DNA of 61,774 nt from Acidobacteriota bacterium (lineage in GTDB: Bacteria > Acidobacteriota > Vicinamibacteria > Marinacidobacterales > Marinacidobacteraceae), in NCBI GenBank assembly GCA_022822745.1, contig JAJEAO010000089.1:1-61774 (forward strand), given 5' to 3'. Each line of letters opens with the position of its first letter. Position 1 is the stretch's first letter. The notes below the pieces were generated by a model. It was not told the origin of the DNA and searched no databases. It saw only the letters and a list, made by a program, of their open reading frames with translations. Positions 8,764 to 18,250 of the stretch are shown piece by piece. Made by a program: the position numbers and the translations under genes.

Positions 8764-9668
8764 TGCGGCCCCCGGGACTCTTCGGCCCCGTCGCCGAAGG
8801 CGAGCCCCCACGCCCGCGCCGCATGGGACAAGCGAGCGTCGAGTACACCTCCCCGCGCAGCATCCTCACGCGGGCCACCGGATTCATGGATCAGTACGAC
8901 TTCACTCTGAATCCCTACTCGGGGTGTTCCTTCGGGTGCACCTACTGCTACGCGGCGTTCTTCTCTCGAAGCCGAGAGAAACAGCAGAACTGGGGGCGAT
9001 GGATCATCGCCAAGGAAAATGCGAGACGCCTGATGGAGAAGCGTCGGCCTGGGAGCCTGGACCGACGTCTCATCTACATGAGCAGCGTCACGGATCCGTA
9101 CCAGCCCATCGAGCGAGAACTGGAGCTGACGCGCGGTGTACTCGAAGTCATGGCTGAGCGGCATCAGCCGCGCCTGGTGGTTCAGACGCGCAGTCCGGAT
9201 GTCGTGCGGGACGCGGATCTGTACCGAGAGATCACCGCCCGTGGAGGCCGGGTGCAGGTGAACATCACGATCACGACGGATGACGAGTCCATCCGCAAGA
9301 CCTTCGAGCCCTACTGCCCATCGAACGCCCGACGACTCGAAGCGGCCCGGCAGCTCATGAACGAGGGTATTTCGCTCTGCGTCACGATGACGCCTCTACT
9401 CCTTGTCCGCGACGCCGAGGCATTCGTGCAGAGATTGCTCGACACTGGCGTCGAACAGTTCATAGTCCAGCCATTCCACTTCAAGCGGGGTCGCTTCGTG
9501 GCCGGGACTCGCGACTCCGCCTTGCGTCTCATGGCGGAGGCCCTCGGGGCGACGCGATCCGATCTGGGTGTCGCGTATCTCGAGCACTACGGCGCCGTAC
9601 GCGAGGTGCTCCGAAGGGAACTGCCTTCGCTCGGAGAGGGGAAAGACGGGTTCGCGCCACCCTTCTGA
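8763..9668 (+). CDS. SPL-family radical SAM protein
   Basis: 301 aa. The [4Fe-4S] cysteines are in NPYSGCSFGCTYCYA (CxxxCxxC, about residues 54-62); SSVTDPYQPIE and VQVNITITTDDESIRKTFEP are typical of the spore-photoproduct-lyase-like (SplB) radical SAM group. True SplB repairs thymine dimers; most relatives have unknown roles. The coupled start with the methyltransferase suggests that the pair modifies one substrate, possibly nucleic acid given the neighbouring phosphorothioation genes. Confidence 0.85.
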   Translation: MRPPGLFGPVAEGEPPRPRRMGQASVEYTSPRSILTRATGFMDQYDFTLNPYSGCSFGCTYCYAAFFSRSREKQQNWGRWIIAKENARRLMEKRRPGSLDRRLIYMSSVTDPYQPIERELELTRGVLEVMAERHQPRLVVQTRSPDVVRDADLYREITARGGRVQVNITITTDDESIRKTFEPYCPSNARRLEAARQLMNEGISLCVTMTPLLLVRDAEAFVQRLLDTGVEQFIVQPFHFKRGRFVAGTRDSALRLMAEALGATRSDLGVAYLEHYGAVREVLRRELPSLGEGKDGFAPPF

Positions 9669-9797
9669 CGGATTACCGTGCCCAGATGAGTTTGCGGGGC
9701 TGCCCCCGTGCCGCGGCCGCTGAACCAGCCGTGACGGGGGATGTCCCACAGCGCGACTGGGACCGCCCCGAAGTGTGGTAAGTACTCCCCGACTCCG

Positions 9798-10792
9798 ATG
9801 CGCGCCCGAGCCGCCCTGACCCCGACCGCGAAGCTCCGCTTCTCGGGGCATCAGACCTTCCCCCTCCGCCACGGCTGGCTCACCAAGGCGGCGCTGGGCA
9901 TCGGGGAGGATCGGGAGCTGTTCCGACGGAAGGACGCGCTCGTCCGGCTGGGCGTGGGCAAGAACATGGTCGCCTCCATCCGCCACTGGTCGCAGGCGAC
10001 CGGCGTGTTGGAGATCTCCCGGGGGCCGGCCCGCCTCACCGGGCTCGGTACGCACCTGTTCGGGCAAAAAACCCTCCCCCCCCCCCCCCCCCCCCCCCCA
10101 CCACCAGTCCTGATCGGGTAACTGCCGAGGCCGCCCGCGCCGCATCGCGGGGCGCGGACCCCTATCTCGAGGATCCGCGCTCCCTCTGGCTCCTCCACTG
10201 GCGGCTGACCGGGCGGCAGACGCCTGCTTCGACATGGCACCTCGTCTTCACCTGCTTCCCGGGCGGGACGTTCACGCGGGAGGAGCTGACCGGGTGGCTC
10301 TCCCGCACGATCGCCGGACGGACGCTCCGCCGGGTCTCGGACGCCTCGCTGCGACGCGATGTGGACGTGTTCCTGCGGACCTACCTGCCGCCGCAGCCCC
10401 ATCCACGCCGCCCGGTCGAGGACACCTTCGACTGCCCTCTCGCGGAGCTCGGCCTCCTCCGGCCGCTCGGAGGCGGCAGCTTCGCGCTGCCCCGCGGGCC
10501 CCGCCCGAGCCTCCCCGCCGAGGTTCTCGCGTTCGCGGTGCACGAGTTCTGGCAGGACCTGTGGAGCCCTGGCGAATCCGGACAGGACACGCTCACGCTC
10601 GAGCGCCTCCTCTATGACGCTGGGAGTCCGGGAGCTGCCTTCCGGATGGATGACCGGGGGCTGGTCGCCGCGCTGGAAGCGCTGCCGCGGAAGTACGGCC
10701 TGGAATACGACGAGACGGCCGGGCTCCGACAGGTCCGCCGTCGCCGCGGCTTCCGTCGCCCCGTCGAGCTGCTGGGAGAACCACTCCAGTGA
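9798..10792 (+). CDS. sspB: SspB-like DUF4007 phosphorothioation nickase, frame broken at a poly-C tract
   Basis: The N-terminal part has the DUF4007 signature: LRFSGHQTFPLRHGWL, then KDALVRLGVGKNMVASIRHW. After LFGQKTL the frame enters 24 consecutive C residues (10076-10099). In the +2 frame downstream the domain resumes: ADPYLEDPRSLWLLHWRL, then FTREELTGW and a C-terminal region ending at 10792. SspB is the ssDNA-nicking component of SspABCD, which replaces a backbone oxygen with sulfur. With 23 or 26 C residues the two parts would join through a poly-proline linker; with 24 as given, translation stops at 10119-10121. The linker insertion between LFG and DPYLEDP is about 30 residues longer than family members I recall. 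The stop overlaps the sspC GTG. Confidence 0.82.
10076..10099 (+). repeat. 24-bp poly-C homopolymer inside sspB
   Basis: A single uninterrupted run of C residues, preceded by AAAAAACCCT and followed by ACCACCAG. It sits where the two halves of the DUF4007 reading frame change frame. Tracts this long are prone to slipped-strand mispairing in vivo, and also to length miscalls. Poly-G read tails from two-colour sequencers can produce the same picture on the other strand. Confidence 0.9.
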
Positions 10793-13700
10793 CGCCGCCC
10801 ACGGCAGGCCTCTTCGCCGGGACCCGACTGGACCGGGCGGTTCGCATCCCGTCGCACTTCCACCGCTCGATCCACCTGGTGGACGACTGGAGCCGCGGCG
10901 GCGGACCGGAGAGTTATCTCGTCACCGGAGCGATCCGCGAGATCGCCGCGACGCTGCTCGACGAGCTGGGGCGCGCGCACGGCACCCGCGCGTGGACGCT
11001 CACCGGCCCCTACGGAGCGGGCAAGTCGGCGTTCCTGCTGTTCCTCGCGGATCTGCTCTCGAGCCCGACGCCACGCCACCCGGAAGCGACGCGCCTGCGC
11101 GAGGAACGACTCCCGAACGGCCCGCTCCTCGAGCCTGTCCTCCTGCAGGCCGGGCCGGCCCCCCTGATTCCCCGGATCGCCGAGGCGCTCGTGGACGCCA
11201 AGACCCGCTGTTCCGGGAAGCCGCATGTCGGACCCGCGAACCCCACGGGCGAGGAGTGCTGCACGCTGCTCGACGAGGCCGCGGAGGCGAGTCGCGGTGG
11301 GCTCCTCGTCGTCGTGGACGAGCTCGGCAAGTACCTCGAACACGCGGCCGCGACTCCGGGTGAGGACATCTTCTTCCTCCAGCAGCTCGCGGAGGCGGCG
11401 GCGCGCAGCCGGAAACCGGTCGTGTTCGTGGGGGCGCTCCACGCCGGGTTCAGCGATTACCTGGGCCACCAGCGCCTCGGCTCCACGGAACGGGCCGAGT
11501 GGCAGAAGGTCCAGGGGCGCTTCCGCGACCTTCCGTTCGCACTGCCCACGGATCAGGCGCTCGATCTCCTGGGCCAGGCAGTCGAGGTCACCGACCCGGA
11601 GTTGCGCATGCGCCTCGCCCGTCAGATCGGCGAGGGAGCGGACCGACTTGTCGGCCTCGGCGCCCCGGCGACCAGGGAGGCGCTCGAGCAGTGCGCGCCG
11701 CTCCACCCGGTGACCGCGCTGCTTCTGTGGCCGCTGTTCCGAAGCAAGGCGGCGCAGAACGAGCGGTCCCTGTTCGCCTTCCTCACCAGCCACGAGCCGT
11801 GGGGATTCCGGGAGTTCCTGGCGCGCGAGCGGGTGATGGACGACGAACAGGTCGCGCTCTACCGGGTGGATCAGCTCCACGACTACCTCTCCACCGCGCT
11901 CGGGGCCGCCACATTCACCGGGACGGACGCCCGCCGCTGGGCCCTGATCGCCTCGGCGCTGGAGCGCATTCCGGCCGATGCCCCGCCGCTCGCCCGGCGC
12001 ATCGTGAAGACCGTCGGCCTGATGTCGCTCTACGGCGAGGGGGTGGGGCTGCGGGCCAGCCGCGAGGGGATCGAGACCGCCTGCGACGACTGCAGCCGGA
12101 AGGAGGTCGCCGCCGCGATCAAGGTGCTCACCGCGCGATCCATCCTGCTCTGGCGCCGCCACCGGGACGCCTACGGCCTGTGGGAGGGGTCCGACATCGC
12201 CCTCGACGAGGCGTTCGAGCAGTTCGCCTCGGAGCGACTCGACGAGCCTCTCCACGAGCGCCTCCGTCGCGTCAGCGAGCCGCGCGCCCTTGTCGCCCGC
12301 CGCCACAGCGCCGAGAGCGGAACGCTGCGGCACTTCGAAGTCCGCCTCGCCTCCCCCGAGACCGCGGCGAAGGAAGCGGCGAGGCCGTCCGGGAACGCGC
12401 GCGAACCCGAGCCCGACGGGATCGTGCTGTTCCTGCTGTCGGAAGACGGGGCCCCGCCCGCAGCCGCCGAGACGATCACCGCCGCGCAGGGAGGCCGACC
12501 CGTCATCGCCGCCATCCCGCAGGTGGGCGAAGCCCTCTCCGCCGCCGTCGCCGAACTCGACGCCTGGCGGCGGGTCCGGGATGCGGTGCCGGCGCTCCAG
12601 GGCGACCCGGCGGCGCTGCGGGAGGTCCGCGCCCAGGAGCACGCGGCCCGCGAGAGGCTGGAGGCTGCCGCGGGGCCGGCGCTGGGGCTGCTCGGGCACA
12701 TCCTCCATCCGTCGCTCTCCCGGTGGTTCGCGGAGGGCGAGCCGAAGGAAATCGGCACATCTCGGGAGCTTCAGAAGCTGCTCTCCGACGCGATGGACGC
12801 GGCCTACGACCAGGCCCCCACGCTTCGCAACGAGCTCCTGAACCGCCGCAAGCTCTCCTCCGCCGCGGCCGCCGGGCGACGCAACCTGATCGCGGCGATC
12901 ACCGACGGCCCGCGGCGGCGACTCGGAATCGAGGGCTTCCCACCCGCCTACAGCATGTTCGCCTCGCTGGTGGAGGCCGGGGGCTTCCTCCGGGAGCGGG
13001 ACGGCGAGTGGTCCTTCACCGCGCCGACGGAGCCTTCGTGGAAGCCGGCGTGGAAGGCGATCCGGGACTTCGTCGCTGGCGCCACCGACGCTCCGCGTCC
13101 CGTAACCGATCTGCGGGCGAGACTCGCCGACCCGCCCATCGGGCTTCGCGACGGACCGTTTCCGGTGCTGCTCGCGCTGTACCTCGCGACCGAAGGCGCC
13201 GCCGTCGCGCTCTACGAGGAGGATGTCTTCGTCCCCGACGCGGGAATCGAAGCGCTCGAACGGCTGCTCCGTCGCCCCGAAACCTTCGCGATGCGCTCGT
13301 TCCGCCTCCCGGGCGAGCAGCGCCGGATCGTGGAAGCAGCGGCGGCCGCCCTCGGGATCCGGACCGGGGAAGAGCCCGGCGCCCTTCTCGTGCAGGTCAC
13401 CCGGCGCCTCGTGGGCGCGGTCGCCCGACTTCCCCGGTACAGCCGCAACACCCGAGGCGTCAGCTCGAAGGCGCAGCGGGTCCGCGCCGAACTCCTCACC
13501 GCGCGGGATCCGTGGGATCTGGTGCTCCGGGATCTCCCGGAGGCTCTGGCAGTCGAACTCGCCGCACCGGGCGCCGCGGCTCGCTACGCCAGGCGCCTGG
13601 CCGAGGCAGTGAACGAGTGCCGGAACGCGTTCCCCGGTCTCCTCCAACGAATCGCCGACGCGCTCGCGGAGGCGCTCCGGGTCTCCGAACTTCGAGAAGC

Positions 13701-14151
13701 GGAGCGGCTGCGCGAGCTGATCGAGCGCGCCCGCGAACTCGAGCCGCACGTGGCCGACGACGCGCTTCGCCGCCTGCTTCGGGCCATCCTGCGGGCCGAG
13801 AACGCGGCCGGGGACTGGCGCGCCGTGGTGGCGCTCCCGCTCGGTGGCGGTCTTCCCGCCGACCGCTGGAACGACGAGCAGGCCGAGGGCGTGGTGGCGC
13901 GGCTTCGGCTGTTCGGTCTCGACGCCGACCGGATCACGGAACTCCTCGCGCACTCCCGGTCCCGACGGAACCCGACCCTTCTCGCCTCGGGAGTCCGGCG
14001 ACTGAAGTCCGGCTCGACGGAAGATCTGGTCAAGCACCTCGACCTGGCACTCGACCCGTCGGGCTTCTCCCAGGAGACCTTGAAGGCGGCGTTCGCGACG
14101 CTCCTCGAGCGGCGGGAGCGCGATGCCGTGGAGGGGGCTCCCCCGGCATGA
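10789..14151 (+). CDS. sspC: SspC-like ATPase of the phosphorothioation complex
   Basis: 1120 aa from a GTG that overlaps the sspB stop (GTGA). Walker A is TGPYGAGKSAF at about residues 72-82; Walker B is GGLLVVVDELGKYLEHA near 170. The order DUF4007-large ATPase-PAPS reductase is the sspBCD arrangement, in which the ATPase supports nicking and sulfur insertion. The rest is helical with an Ala/Arg-rich C-terminus and no other recognised domain. A related ATPase fold occurs in BrxC/PglY of BREX systems, but the neighbours decide for SspC. It overlaps sspD by ATGA. Confidence 0.8.
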   Translation: MTPPTAGLFAGTRLDRAVRIPSHFHRSIHLVDDWSRGGGPESYLVTGAIREIAATLLDELGRAHGTRAWTLTGPYGAGKSAFLLFLADLLSSPTPRHPEATRLREERLPNGPLLEPVLLQAGPAPLIPRIAEALVDAKTRCSGKPHVGPANPTGEECCTLLDEAAEASRGGLLVVVDELGKYLEHAAATPGEDIFFLQQLAEAAARSRKPVVFVGALHAGFSDYLGHQRLGSTERAEWQKVQGRFRDLPFALPTDQALDLLGQAVEVTDPELRMRLARQIGEGADRLVGLGAPATREALEQCAPLHPVTALLLWPLFRSKAAQNERSLFAFLTSHEPWGFREFLARERVMDDEQVALYRVDQLHDYLSTALGAATFTGTDARRWALIASALERIPADAPPLARRIVKTVGLMSLYGEGVGLRASREGIETACDDCSRKEVAAAIKVLTARSILLWRRHRDAYGLWEGSDIALDEAFEQFASERLDEPLHERLRRVSEPRALVARRHSAESGTLRHFEVRLASPETAAKEAARPSGNAREPEPDGIVLFLLSEDGAPPAAAETITAAQGGRPVIAAIPQVGEALSAAVAELDAWRRVRDAVPALQGDPAALREVRAQEHAARERLEAAAGPALGLLGHILHPSLSRWFAEGEPKEIGTSRELQKLLSDAMDAAYDQAPTLRNELLNRRKLSSAAAAGRRNLIAAITDGPRRRLGIEGFPPAYSMFASLVEAGGFLRERDGEWSFTAPTEPSWKPAWKAIRDFVAGATDAPRPVTDLRARLADPPIGLRDGPFPVLLALYLATEGAAVALYEEDVFVPDAGIEALERLLRRPETFAMRSFRLPGEQRRIVEAAAAALGIRTGEEPGALLVQVTRRLVGAVARLPRYSRNTRGVSSKAQRVRAELLTARDPWDLVLRDLPEALAVELAAPGAAARYARRLAEAVNECRNAFPGLLQRIADALAEALRVSELREAERLRELIERARELEPHVADDALRRLLRAILRAENAAGDWRAVVALPLGGGLPADRWNDEQAEGVVARLRLFGLDADRITELLAHSRSRRNPTLLASGVRRLKSGSTEDLVKHLDLALDPSGFSQETLKAAFATLLERRERDAVEGAPPA

Positions 14152-14972
14152 GTTCGCTCTTCGCAGGCAGCACGGAGCCCCGGCACGTCGTGACCCTGTC
14201 CGGCGGCAAGGACTCCACTGCGCTCGCCCTCTACCTCCGCGAGCGCAACCCGGACGTTGCCTACGAATACGTGTTCTGCGACACGCACAAGGAGCTGCCG
14301 GAGACCTACGAGTACCTCGACCGGATCGAGGCGCGGCTCGACCGCCCCATCACCCGGCTCGCCTCGAAACACGGGGAACGCGGATTCGACCACTACCTGA
14401 AGCTCTACGGCGGATTTCTCCCCTCCCCCAGCGCTCGCTGGTGCACCCGGCAGCTCAAGATCGAGCCGTTCGAGCGCCACGTCGGGGACGACCCGACCCT
14501 GCTCTACGTGGGCATCCGCGCCGACGAGAACCGTGGCGGCTACATCTCGACGAAGCCCAACATCCGCGCCGTTTTCCCGTTTCGCGAAGATGGCCTCGGT
14601 CGCACGGATGTCATGCGCATCCTCGAGCAGAGCGGCGTCGGACTCCCGAACTACTACCAGTGGCGCTCGCGTTCCGGCTGCTACTTCTGTTTCTTCCAGC
14701 GCCGCGGCGAGTGGGTGCGCCTCCGGGAGAACCATCCCGATCTCTACAAGAAGGCCAAGGCCTACGAGAAGGAAGACCAGGGCTACACCTGGGTCCAGAA
14801 CGAGAGCCTCACCCAGATCGAGGATCCGGACCGCAAGGCCGCCATCCTCGACCACGAAGCGAAGGATCGCGCCCGCCGCGCCGCCCGCCGCCGGCCCGAC
14901 CGCCTGACCCAGGCCTTCGGCTTCGAAGCGCCGGACGATGAGGACGACGGATGCCTCATCTGTCACAAGTGA
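14148..14972 (+). CDS. sspD: SspD/DndC-like PAPS-reductase-family ATP pyrophosphatase
   Basis: 274 aa. The PP-loop is VVTLSGGKDSTALAL at about residues 14-28. Cysteine pairs lie in SGCYFCFFQRRGEW (near 177-182) and at the C-terminus (CLIC), and could hold an iron-sulfur cluster as in DndC. The enzyme is expected to activate the DNA backbone with ATP and accept sulfur from the cysteine desulfurase. At 274 aa it is nearer SspD than the roughly 500-aa DndC. Overlaps both neighbours by a few bases within a tight operon. Confidence 0.88.
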   Translation: MSSLFAGSTEPRHVVTLSGGKDSTALALYLRERNPDVAYEYVFCDTHKELPETYEYLDRIEARLDRPITRLASKHGERGFDHYLKLYGGFLPSPSARWCTRQLKIEPFERHVGDDPTLLYVGIRADENRGGYISTKPNIRAVFPFREDGLGRTDVMRILEQSGVGLPNYYQWRSRSGCYFCFFQRRGEWVRLRENHPDLYKKAKAYEKEDQGYTWVQNESLTQIEDPDRKAAILDHEAKDRARRAARRRPDRLTQAFGFEAPDDEDDGCLICHK

Positions 14973-16294
14973 TGCCTGCCGCCACCCTGCCGGCGCGCCG
15001 GACTCGTTCGGCCCTCGGAGACCCCGCCCCGCTGCTCGCGGGCGCCGCGCCGGCGCGCCGGGCCAGCTCTCCGGGCGGGGGCCCCGCCCGGCGCACGCGG
15101 GCGACGGAACCCGTTTCCGCTTCACCCGAGGCGACCCACCGGCTCTACCTGGACCATCAGGCCTCCACGCCGATGACGGCAGCGGCTCTTGCAATCCTGC
15201 TCGAAGTCAGCGAGCGCGACTACGCCAACCCGTCGAGCACGCACCGGTCGGGAAAGCGCGCCGCCGCCCGCATCGAGACCGCCCGCGAGCAACTCGCGGA
15301 CGCGACAGGCGCGCTCCCGGAAGAGATCGTCTTCACCGGCGGCGCCACCGAAGCCAACAACCTCGCCATCCTCGGCGCGGCTCTCCACGCCACCGAGCGC
15401 GGACGCGACCCGAAGCGCCGCCGGATCATCACACTTCCCATCGAACACCCCTCCGTCCTCGCCCCGGCGCGGCATCTGGCCGAGCGGGGTTTCCGGCTCG
15501 ACATCGCCCCGGTCCAGGGAAACGGGCGAATCCGGCTCGACGCCCTCGACGACCTGCTCGGAGAGGACGTCCTGCTGCTCTCGATCCAGACCGCGAACAA
15601 CGAGATCGGAACGATCCAGCCCGTCGCCGAGGCGGCCGCCCTTGCCCGAGAGCACGGGGCTCTCGTCCACACCGACGCCGCCCAGGCGCTCGGCAGGACG
15701 CCGCTCGATGTGGAGGCGATGGATGTGGACTTCGCCTCGCTGAGCGCCCACAAGTGCGGCGGCCCCAAGGGCGTCGGGGCGCTCTTCGTGCGAGAGGGAC
15801 CGAACCGCGCGCCCATCCTTCCGATCACCTACGGGGGCGGGCACGAGCGCGGCCTCCGTCCCGGCACCCAGAACACTCCCGGCATCGCGTCGTTCGGCAT
15901 CGCCGCCACCGAAGCCGTCGAGCGCCTCCGCACGGACGCGCCGCGCCTCGCCGCCCTCCGCGACGAACTCGAGGCCGAGATCCTCTCCCGCATCCCCGAC
16001 GCCCGCATCAACGGCGCCCAGGACCACCGCGTCCCGAACGCCACCTCGATCACTTTCCCCGGCGTGGATGCGGACGCGCTCATCGCCCGCCTTCCCGACC
16101 TCGACCTCTCCGCGGCCTCCGCCTGCCACGCCGGAACCCCCGAGCCGTCCCATGTCCTCCGCGCCATCGGCCTGACGACCGAAGACGCCTACTCCACCCT
16201 CCGCCTGTCTCTCGGCCCGTACGCGGCCGCCCACACGATACCGCGCATCGCCCTGCGCATAGCCGACCAGGCACCCCCGCTTCGAGCGCCCTAG
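14972..16294 (+). CDS. sspA: SspA/NifS-type cysteine desulfurase with an odd N-terminal extension
   Basis: 440 aa. A PLP-dependent enzyme that takes sulfur from cysteine and hands it to SspD. Motifs: LYLDHQASTP at the domain start, FTGGATEANN, the PLP lysine in SAHKCGGPKG near 258, and the catalytic-cysteine loop SAASACHAG near 385. The ATG at 14972 shares one base with the sspD stop; an ATG at 14951 is also in frame. About 55 residues precede the normal NifS start, encoded by GC-rich palindromic DNA with no ATG, GTG or TTG nearer the domain. The extension looks like intergenic repeat DNA captured into the gene. Confidence 0.9.
   Translation: MPAATLPARRTRSALGDPAPLLAGAAPARRASSPGGGPARRTRATEPVSASPEATHRLYLDHQASTPMTAAALAILLEVSERDYANPSSTHRSGKRAAARIETAREQLADATGALPEEIVFTGGATEANNLAILGAALHATERGRDPKRRRIITLPIEHPSVLAPARHLAERGFRLDIAPVQGNGRIRLDALDDLLGEDVLLLSIQTANNEIGTIQPVAEAAALAREHGALVHTDAAQALGRTPLDVEAMDVDFASLSAHKCGGPKGVGALFVREGPNRAPILPITYGGGHERGLRPGTQNTPGIASFGIAATEAVERLRTDAPRLAALRDELEAEILSRIPDARINGAQDHRVPNATSITFPGVDADALIARLPDLDLSAASACHAGTPEPSHVLRAIGLTTEDAYSTLRLSLGPYAAAHTIPRIALRIADQAPPLRAP
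14985..15091. repeat. REP-like palindromic DNA in the 5' end of sspA
   Basis: It contains CCCTGCCGGCGCGCCGG (14985-15001), which is identical over 17 bases to part of the 95-bp tandem repeat at the end of the window. A second GCCGGCGCGCCGG copy lies near 15049. A perfect 10-bp palindrome, CCGGGCGGGG with CCCCGCCCGG around one base, spans 15071-15091. The region is translated as the sspA N-terminal extension. Confidence 0.6.
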
Positions 16295-16322
16295 TCATCG
16301 CCCCACACGCCACGACTCCACC

Positions 16323-18239
16323 ATGCCTCGCCGACGACGAACCGCATACACCCACCAGCTCGACGGCCATTTCGGTCGATTCGGAATGGCCGCAGGCGTC
16401 CAGCCCTTCTATCTCCTGAGCGCCATGCGGCCCGTTCAACTGACGGAACGCGTGTCCCTCATCAGTGAAATCCCTGGCTCCGAGCGATGGCCGATCCGGG
16501 AGCTGTTCCAGAGAGATGTGGATAGCGACCGCGTCAGCACGGCGCTCTTGCCCTATCTCCGCAACACCGGCAACGTCAAGTTCTTCAGTCCGCTGGTACT
16601 GACGCTTCTTCCGGTCTCCGCGGACTCGAAGCAGGTGCAGCAGCTCATGCCGCGGCTGAAGCGAACCGATAGCGACGAAGAGGGAACGCCGTGGCGCGCT
16701 CTGGAGCGTCCGAATCACTATCGGATCGCGTGGAACCGGGATCGACACGATGAGGCGTGCTTGCAGTGGAACTCCAGCCGCGTCCGCCTGGTTGCAATTG
16801 ACGGCCAGCACCGACTCGCCGCACTCAAGCAACGAACTGACGATCGCGGCGCTGACGGATACAAGGCGTTCCTCCGCTGGCGAATCCCCGTCGTCGTTGT
16901 CTCCTACCAGGCCGACACGACCGGTGACCTGCCGACAGTACTGAACGTCGTGCGGAGCACTTTCGTCAACATCAACACGACTGCCAAGCCCGTAAGTCGG
17001 TCACGATCCATCCTCCTGTCTGACGGCAGCGTCAATGCCATCTGCACACAGGAGCTCCTCCAGCGCTCTCACGACGCGGACAACCGCGACGACAGCTCTC
17101 GATCAACCCGTCTTCCGCTCCTGTTCTTCGATTGGCGGGGAGAGGAGAAAGGAGGGAAGCCTGTACCATCCCAAGTCGCAGTCACTGGAGTGGATGAGGT
17201 CCATGACTGGTTCGAACGCTACATCCTTGGCGAAGATCTGAGTGAGCAGCAGGAGGACGCGCTTCAGAGGATCCTGACCGACGAACTCAGAGCCGCCTTC
17301 AGGGATCGGAGAAAGACGAGCAAGGATGACCACCACAACGTGCTGACTCACCTGGAGTCCAATGCGCTTCGGGACCGGATTCACCAGGAGCATTTCCTCG
17401 ATGCCGTGGCCCACGTTCTCGAGGGCTTCACTCCCTTCAACAAATACACTACGGACGTGCGATCCCTCGAGCGCGATCTACGGAACGATCCGGCCGGCAA
17501 CTTGGCCCGCCACGCGTTCGACCTTCTGCGCTATGGCACACCAGCTCCTCTGCACATTGCCAGAGATGTTGAGGAGCAGAAGGTGCGTCTCGAGGCGACA
17601 CTTCTGGAGCTTCGGACGTTCCCGCGGCCGCTGAGCCACGATGTCGGAAAGCGAGGCATCGTGTGGGCGTTCGGAGAGCTCCGTCGTGCTCTGGGCCGCC
17701 CCCCGTGGCGGACCTTCGCTCGCTGGTTCACCAAGGCGCTGAACCGCGCCTACACGGCCGGAGCCCTGGATCTACAGGACGATGAGAGTCGGCGGCGCCT
17801 GACGCACATTGTGGTGAACGAACGCGGCACGATCATCAACTATCGACTGCGCGACTCCGAGTCTGCTTTCGGTGCCTACGTAGCTCTCATGGTCGGCGCC
17901 TTCGGTGGACTCGATCGGGCGGCGGATCTGGCCGTCAAGAACGGCGCACTCGTCGCGGTGCCGGAGATGAAGCCCCTCAAGGAGAAGGACGGCATCACGC
18001 CGAAGATTCTCGAAGGATGGCGGGCGAAACAGAAGATGTGGCTCAAGAAGATTCGACAGACACTCGCCCGCGGTTACCGGAAGGAGATCTTTCCCGACCT
18101 CAAGAAGCGGTTCCCCCAAGGCGGAACCCTTCTGAACGAGGCGGCCACGAAGCAGGCCGGGCGGCTCGCCAAGAAGCATGTGGCTGAGCTCGAAGACCAT
18201 CTCGCAGCAGTGGCCACGGCCCCGAGCCCGGTCATCTGA
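16323..18239 (+). CDS. DGQHR-domain (DndB-like) protein
   Basis: 638 aa. The signature LVAIDGQHRLAALKQ lies at about residues 156-170, followed by VNINTTAKPVSRSRSILLSD, the usual DndB/DGQHR sequence. DndB is the DNA-binding regulator of Dnd phosphorothioation; DGQHR proteins also occur in other DNA-modification islands. This one is much longer than DndB (about 380 aa), with an extra C-terminal half rich in Lys/Arg. It lies 28 bases after sspA and leads the second operon segment. It may regulate the cassette or sense modified DNA. Confidence 0.78.
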   Translation: MPRRRRTAYTHQLDGHFGRFGMAAGVQPFYLLSAMRPVQLTERVSLISEIPGSERWPIRELFQRDVDSDRVSTALLPYLRNTGNVKFFSPLVLTLLPVSADSKQVQQLMPRLKRTDSDEEGTPWRALERPNHYRIAWNRDRHDEACLQWNSSRVRLVAIDGQHRLAALKQRTDDRGADGYKAFLRWRIPVVVVSYQADTTGDLPTVLNVVRSTFVNINTTAKPVSRSRSILLSDGSVNAICTQELLQRSHDADNRDDSSRSTRLPLLFFDWRGEEKGGKPVPSQVAVTGVDEVHDWFERYILGEDLSEQQEDALQRILTDELRAAFRDRRKTSKDDHHNVLTHLESNALRDRIHQEHFLDAVAHVLEGFTPFNKYTTDVRSLERDLRNDPAGNLARHAFDLLRYGTPAPLHIARDVEEQKVRLEATLLELRTFPRPLSHDVGKRGIVWAFGELRRALGRPPWRTFARWFTKALNRAYTAGALDLQDDESRRRLTHIVVNERGTIINYRLRDSESAFGAYVALMVGAFGGLDRAADLAVKNGALVAVPEMKPLKEKDGITPKILEGWRAKQKMWLKKIRQTLARGYRKEIFPDLKKRFPQGGTLLNEAATKQAGRLAKKHVAELEDHLAAVATAPSPVI

Positions 18240-18250
18240 GGATTCGGGCG

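Noticed and set aside
9669..9797. Promoter for the ssp operon
   Set aside because: The gap lacks a convincing -35/-10 pair; GGTAAGTACT near 9777 is the only AT-rich spot and has wrong spacing.
10361..10792. Separate 143-aa gene after the poly-C tract
   Set aside because: The frame is open upstream to the tract and encodes DPYLEDPRSLWLLHW, the second half of DUF4007, so it belongs to sspB.
10612..14037. 1141-aa open frame on the minus strand opposite sspC
   Set aside because: Arg/Gly/Ala-rich shadow of a high-GC gene; the plus strand has Walker motifs and overlapping operon starts.
16323..18239. sspE (DUF262-type restriction protein)
   Set aside because: The signature is AIDGQHRLAAL, the DGQHR/DndB family, and no DUF262 or HNH motif was seen.
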